From NCBI RefSeq assembly GCF_900182705.1, contig NZ_FXTP01000001.1, positions 310,001 through 374,000 on the forward strand: 64,000 nt of DNA, written 5' to 3'. The translations under genes and the position numbers were made by a program. This stretch comes from Gracilimonas mengyeensis. Its GTDB lineage: Bacteria > Bacteroidota > Rhodothermia > Balneolales > Balneolaceae. This document shows positions 62,976 to 64,000 of this stretch, in pieces (positions within the stretch are counted from its first letter, which is position 1; the number at the start of each line of letters is the position of its first letter). The notes under the pieces were generated by a model. The model saw nothing but the letters and a program-made list of their open reading frames with translations, searched no databases and had not been told where the DNA came from.

Positions 62976-63341
62976 TCAGGAGGGATCGTCTATTTTTTGA
63001 ATTGACGTTTTAAGTTCCTCAAAACTAATTGGCTTAATAAGGTAATCGGAATAGTTAGTAGCGTTGGCCCGTTCACGATTGGTAGCATCAGAATTTCCGG
63101 TAATGTAGATTACAGTAGTATCGATTGATTTACTACGGATATTTTCTACCACGGTGATGCCGTCGATATCATCTTCAAGCATAATGTCCATCAAAACCAG
63201 GTCTGGTTCCAGTTCAACAATTTTCTCAATGGCTTCAGCACCTTTGGTCACAATCATTAAAACTTCCAAACCAAGCCTTTCGATCATCTTGGATAATAAA
63301 AGAGACAACACCTTGTCGTCTTCAACAATAAGAACTCGCAT
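62976..63341 (-). CDS. CheY-like response regulator, receiver domain only
   Basis: The 121-residue protein is a stand-alone receiver domain. The acidic pocket is VEDD (E7-D9), the phosphorylation site is D52 in LMDIML, the switch threonine is T81 in YITGNSD and the lysine is K103 in LIKPIS. There is no output domain and no sensor kinase gene in the window, so its partner is unknown. It lies on the minus strand between tonB and the peroxiredoxin. Confidence 0.93.
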   Translation of the reverse strand: MRVLIVEDDKVLSLLLSKMIERLGLEVLMIVTKGAEAIEKIVELEPDLVLMDIMLEDDIDGITVVENIRSKSIDTTVIYITGNSDATNRERANATNYSDYLIKPISFEELKTSIQKIDDPS

Positions 63342-63478
63342 AGATTATATATAGATATTTTATTCGGCCCGTAAACTATTTAATTCTTGGATAAAGAGAT
63401 AGGGCTTTGTTTGATTTATTATAATAACACACAAAATGTCCTATAATTTATATTATGTAAAATATAATTAATCTTAAA

Positions 63479-63499
63479 GAGGCTGATTAGCTCAGCCTC
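63479..63499 (-). terminator. Possible terminator of the peroxiredoxin gene
   Basis: GAGGCTGA (63479-63486) pairs with TCAGCCTC (63492-63499) around a 5-nt loop, eight bases beyond the peroxiredoxin stop; on the minus strand a short T-run (TTT) follows. Confidence 0.6.
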
Positions 63500-63506
63500 C
63501 TTCTCA

Positions 63507-63965
63507 TTAGTCGAATTCCGCAAGAACTTCCTGTATTCTATTAAAGTCTGGTTGGTTGCCTGCATCTTCCAGTATTTCAGAGTGAACGATGTCTCCTTCT
63601 TTATTTATCACAAAAGCTGCGCGTTTGGATACTCCTTTCATTCCAAAAAAATCTTCATTGAGAACATCATAAGCTTTACTTGCTTCTTTGTTAAAATCAC
63701 TAAGTAAGGTAAAGTTCAAATTGTTTGACTCTTTGAATGCCCTCAGTGCAAAAAAACTATCTACACTGATGCCAATCACTTCTGCATCAAGTGCATTAAA
63801 CATTTTAAGATTATCTCGGGTTGAGCACATCTCTTTTGTACAAACACTACTAAATGCTAATGGGAAAAAAAGTAACACAACATTCTTTTCTCCTTTAAAA
63901 TCTGTTAGTGATACTTCATCACCGTTGGTATTCTGAAGGGTAAACTCTGGAGCTTTTATACTCAT
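63507..63965 (-). CDS. Peroxiredoxin, BCP-like
   Basis: The 152-residue AhpC/TSA-fold protein has the peroxidatic cysteine C42 in the P-x3-S-x2-C motif (FFPLAFSSVC) and a second cysteine C47 five residues on (CTKEMC), the spacing of BCP-type atypical two-Cys enzymes. An Arg in STRDNL follows. It reduces hydrogen and organic peroxides with thioredoxin as donor. Length matches the family. Confidence 0.93.
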   Translation of the reverse strand: MSIKAPEFTLQNTNGDEVSLTDFKGEKNVVLLFFPLAFSSVCTKEMCSTRDNLKMFNALDAEVIGISVDSFFALRAFKESNNLNFTLLSDFNKEASKAYDVLNEDFFGMKGVSKRAAFVINKEGDIVHSEILEDAGNQPDFNRIQEVLAEFD

Positions 63966-64000
63966 GATGGCTGGGCTTATTTTGGGTTATGAATCTACTT

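Overview
The window reads as ordinary chromosome of a moderately low-GC, Gram-negative member of the FCB group. It carries a SprA homologue (type IX secretion and gliding), TonB pairs, a DUF5686 outer-membrane protein, BamD, DUF2480, a fused aspartokinase-homoserine dehydrogenase, and intergenic palindromic repeat families that I associate with Bacteroidota-type genomes. A small protein starting MGQQQLLL and the general gene content make Balneolota (Gracilimonas/Balneola-like) my best guess. That is inference from gene content, not a phylogenetic result. No rRNA, tRNA, CRISPR array, prophage or IS transposase was seen.

Layout. 1-6.4 kb: 3' end of sprA, then a SAM-I riboswitch controlling metH (two ORFs) and metF. 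6.4-8.3 kb: a pilin-like small protein with its own terminator, a small Rho_N-like protein, and repeats. 8.3-13.3 kb (minus strand): thrA-thrB-thrC. 13.9-17.5 kb (minus): SLC13-type permease and SulP anion transporter. 17.8-25.9 kb: greA with an attenuator-like leader, a Nudix hydrolase, an outer-membrane barrel, ackA, a caspase-fold lipoprotein lacking both catalytic residues, an EamA transporter, pta, and an outer-membrane lipoprotein. 26.1-33 kb: sufBCD, sufS, Nfu-type and SufA-type Fe-S proteins, DUF2480. 33-39 kb: a DUF4160/DUF2442 pair, an SDR, fni, a polyprenyl synthase, bamD, nadD, an LD-carboxypeptidase. 39-45.3 kb: a DUF5686 protein and a large propeller-amidohydrolase. 45.3-48.6 kb: small genes and a ParE-type toxin-antitoxin pair between copies of a composite repeat. 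48.9-55.9 kb: a PAS/degenerate-MCP protein, an amino-acid permease, a Ca/Na exchanger, a GH43 xylosidase behind two operator-like palindromes, and a D-threonine-aldolase-like enzyme. 56-64 kb: acid phosphatase, a RimB-like/RimK/AstE-like cluster, DUF952, a lipid kinase, two paralogous tonB genes, a CheY-like regulator and a BCP-type peroxiredoxin.

Most noteworthy. (1) metH appears to have been cut at its Hcy/pterin domain linker by a 409-bp element with 28-bp inverted ends and a 5-bp AAATA flanking repeat. Removing the element plus one AAATA copy restores one continuous reading frame. The element is itself open in a frame that overlaps the metH1 stop and ends 2 nt before the metH2 start. (2) The SAM-I leader can be drawn as a complete translational OFF switch. 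(3) A pseudo-caspase lipoprotein is translationally coupled to ackA. (4) A PAS protein has an MCP signalling hairpin kept in register but stripped of its conserved polar residues. (5) A possible antitermination switch sits in front of greA. (6) Two TTGCGCAA palindromes exactly 21 bp apart lie upstream of the xylosidase. No large novel multi-gene system is apparent.
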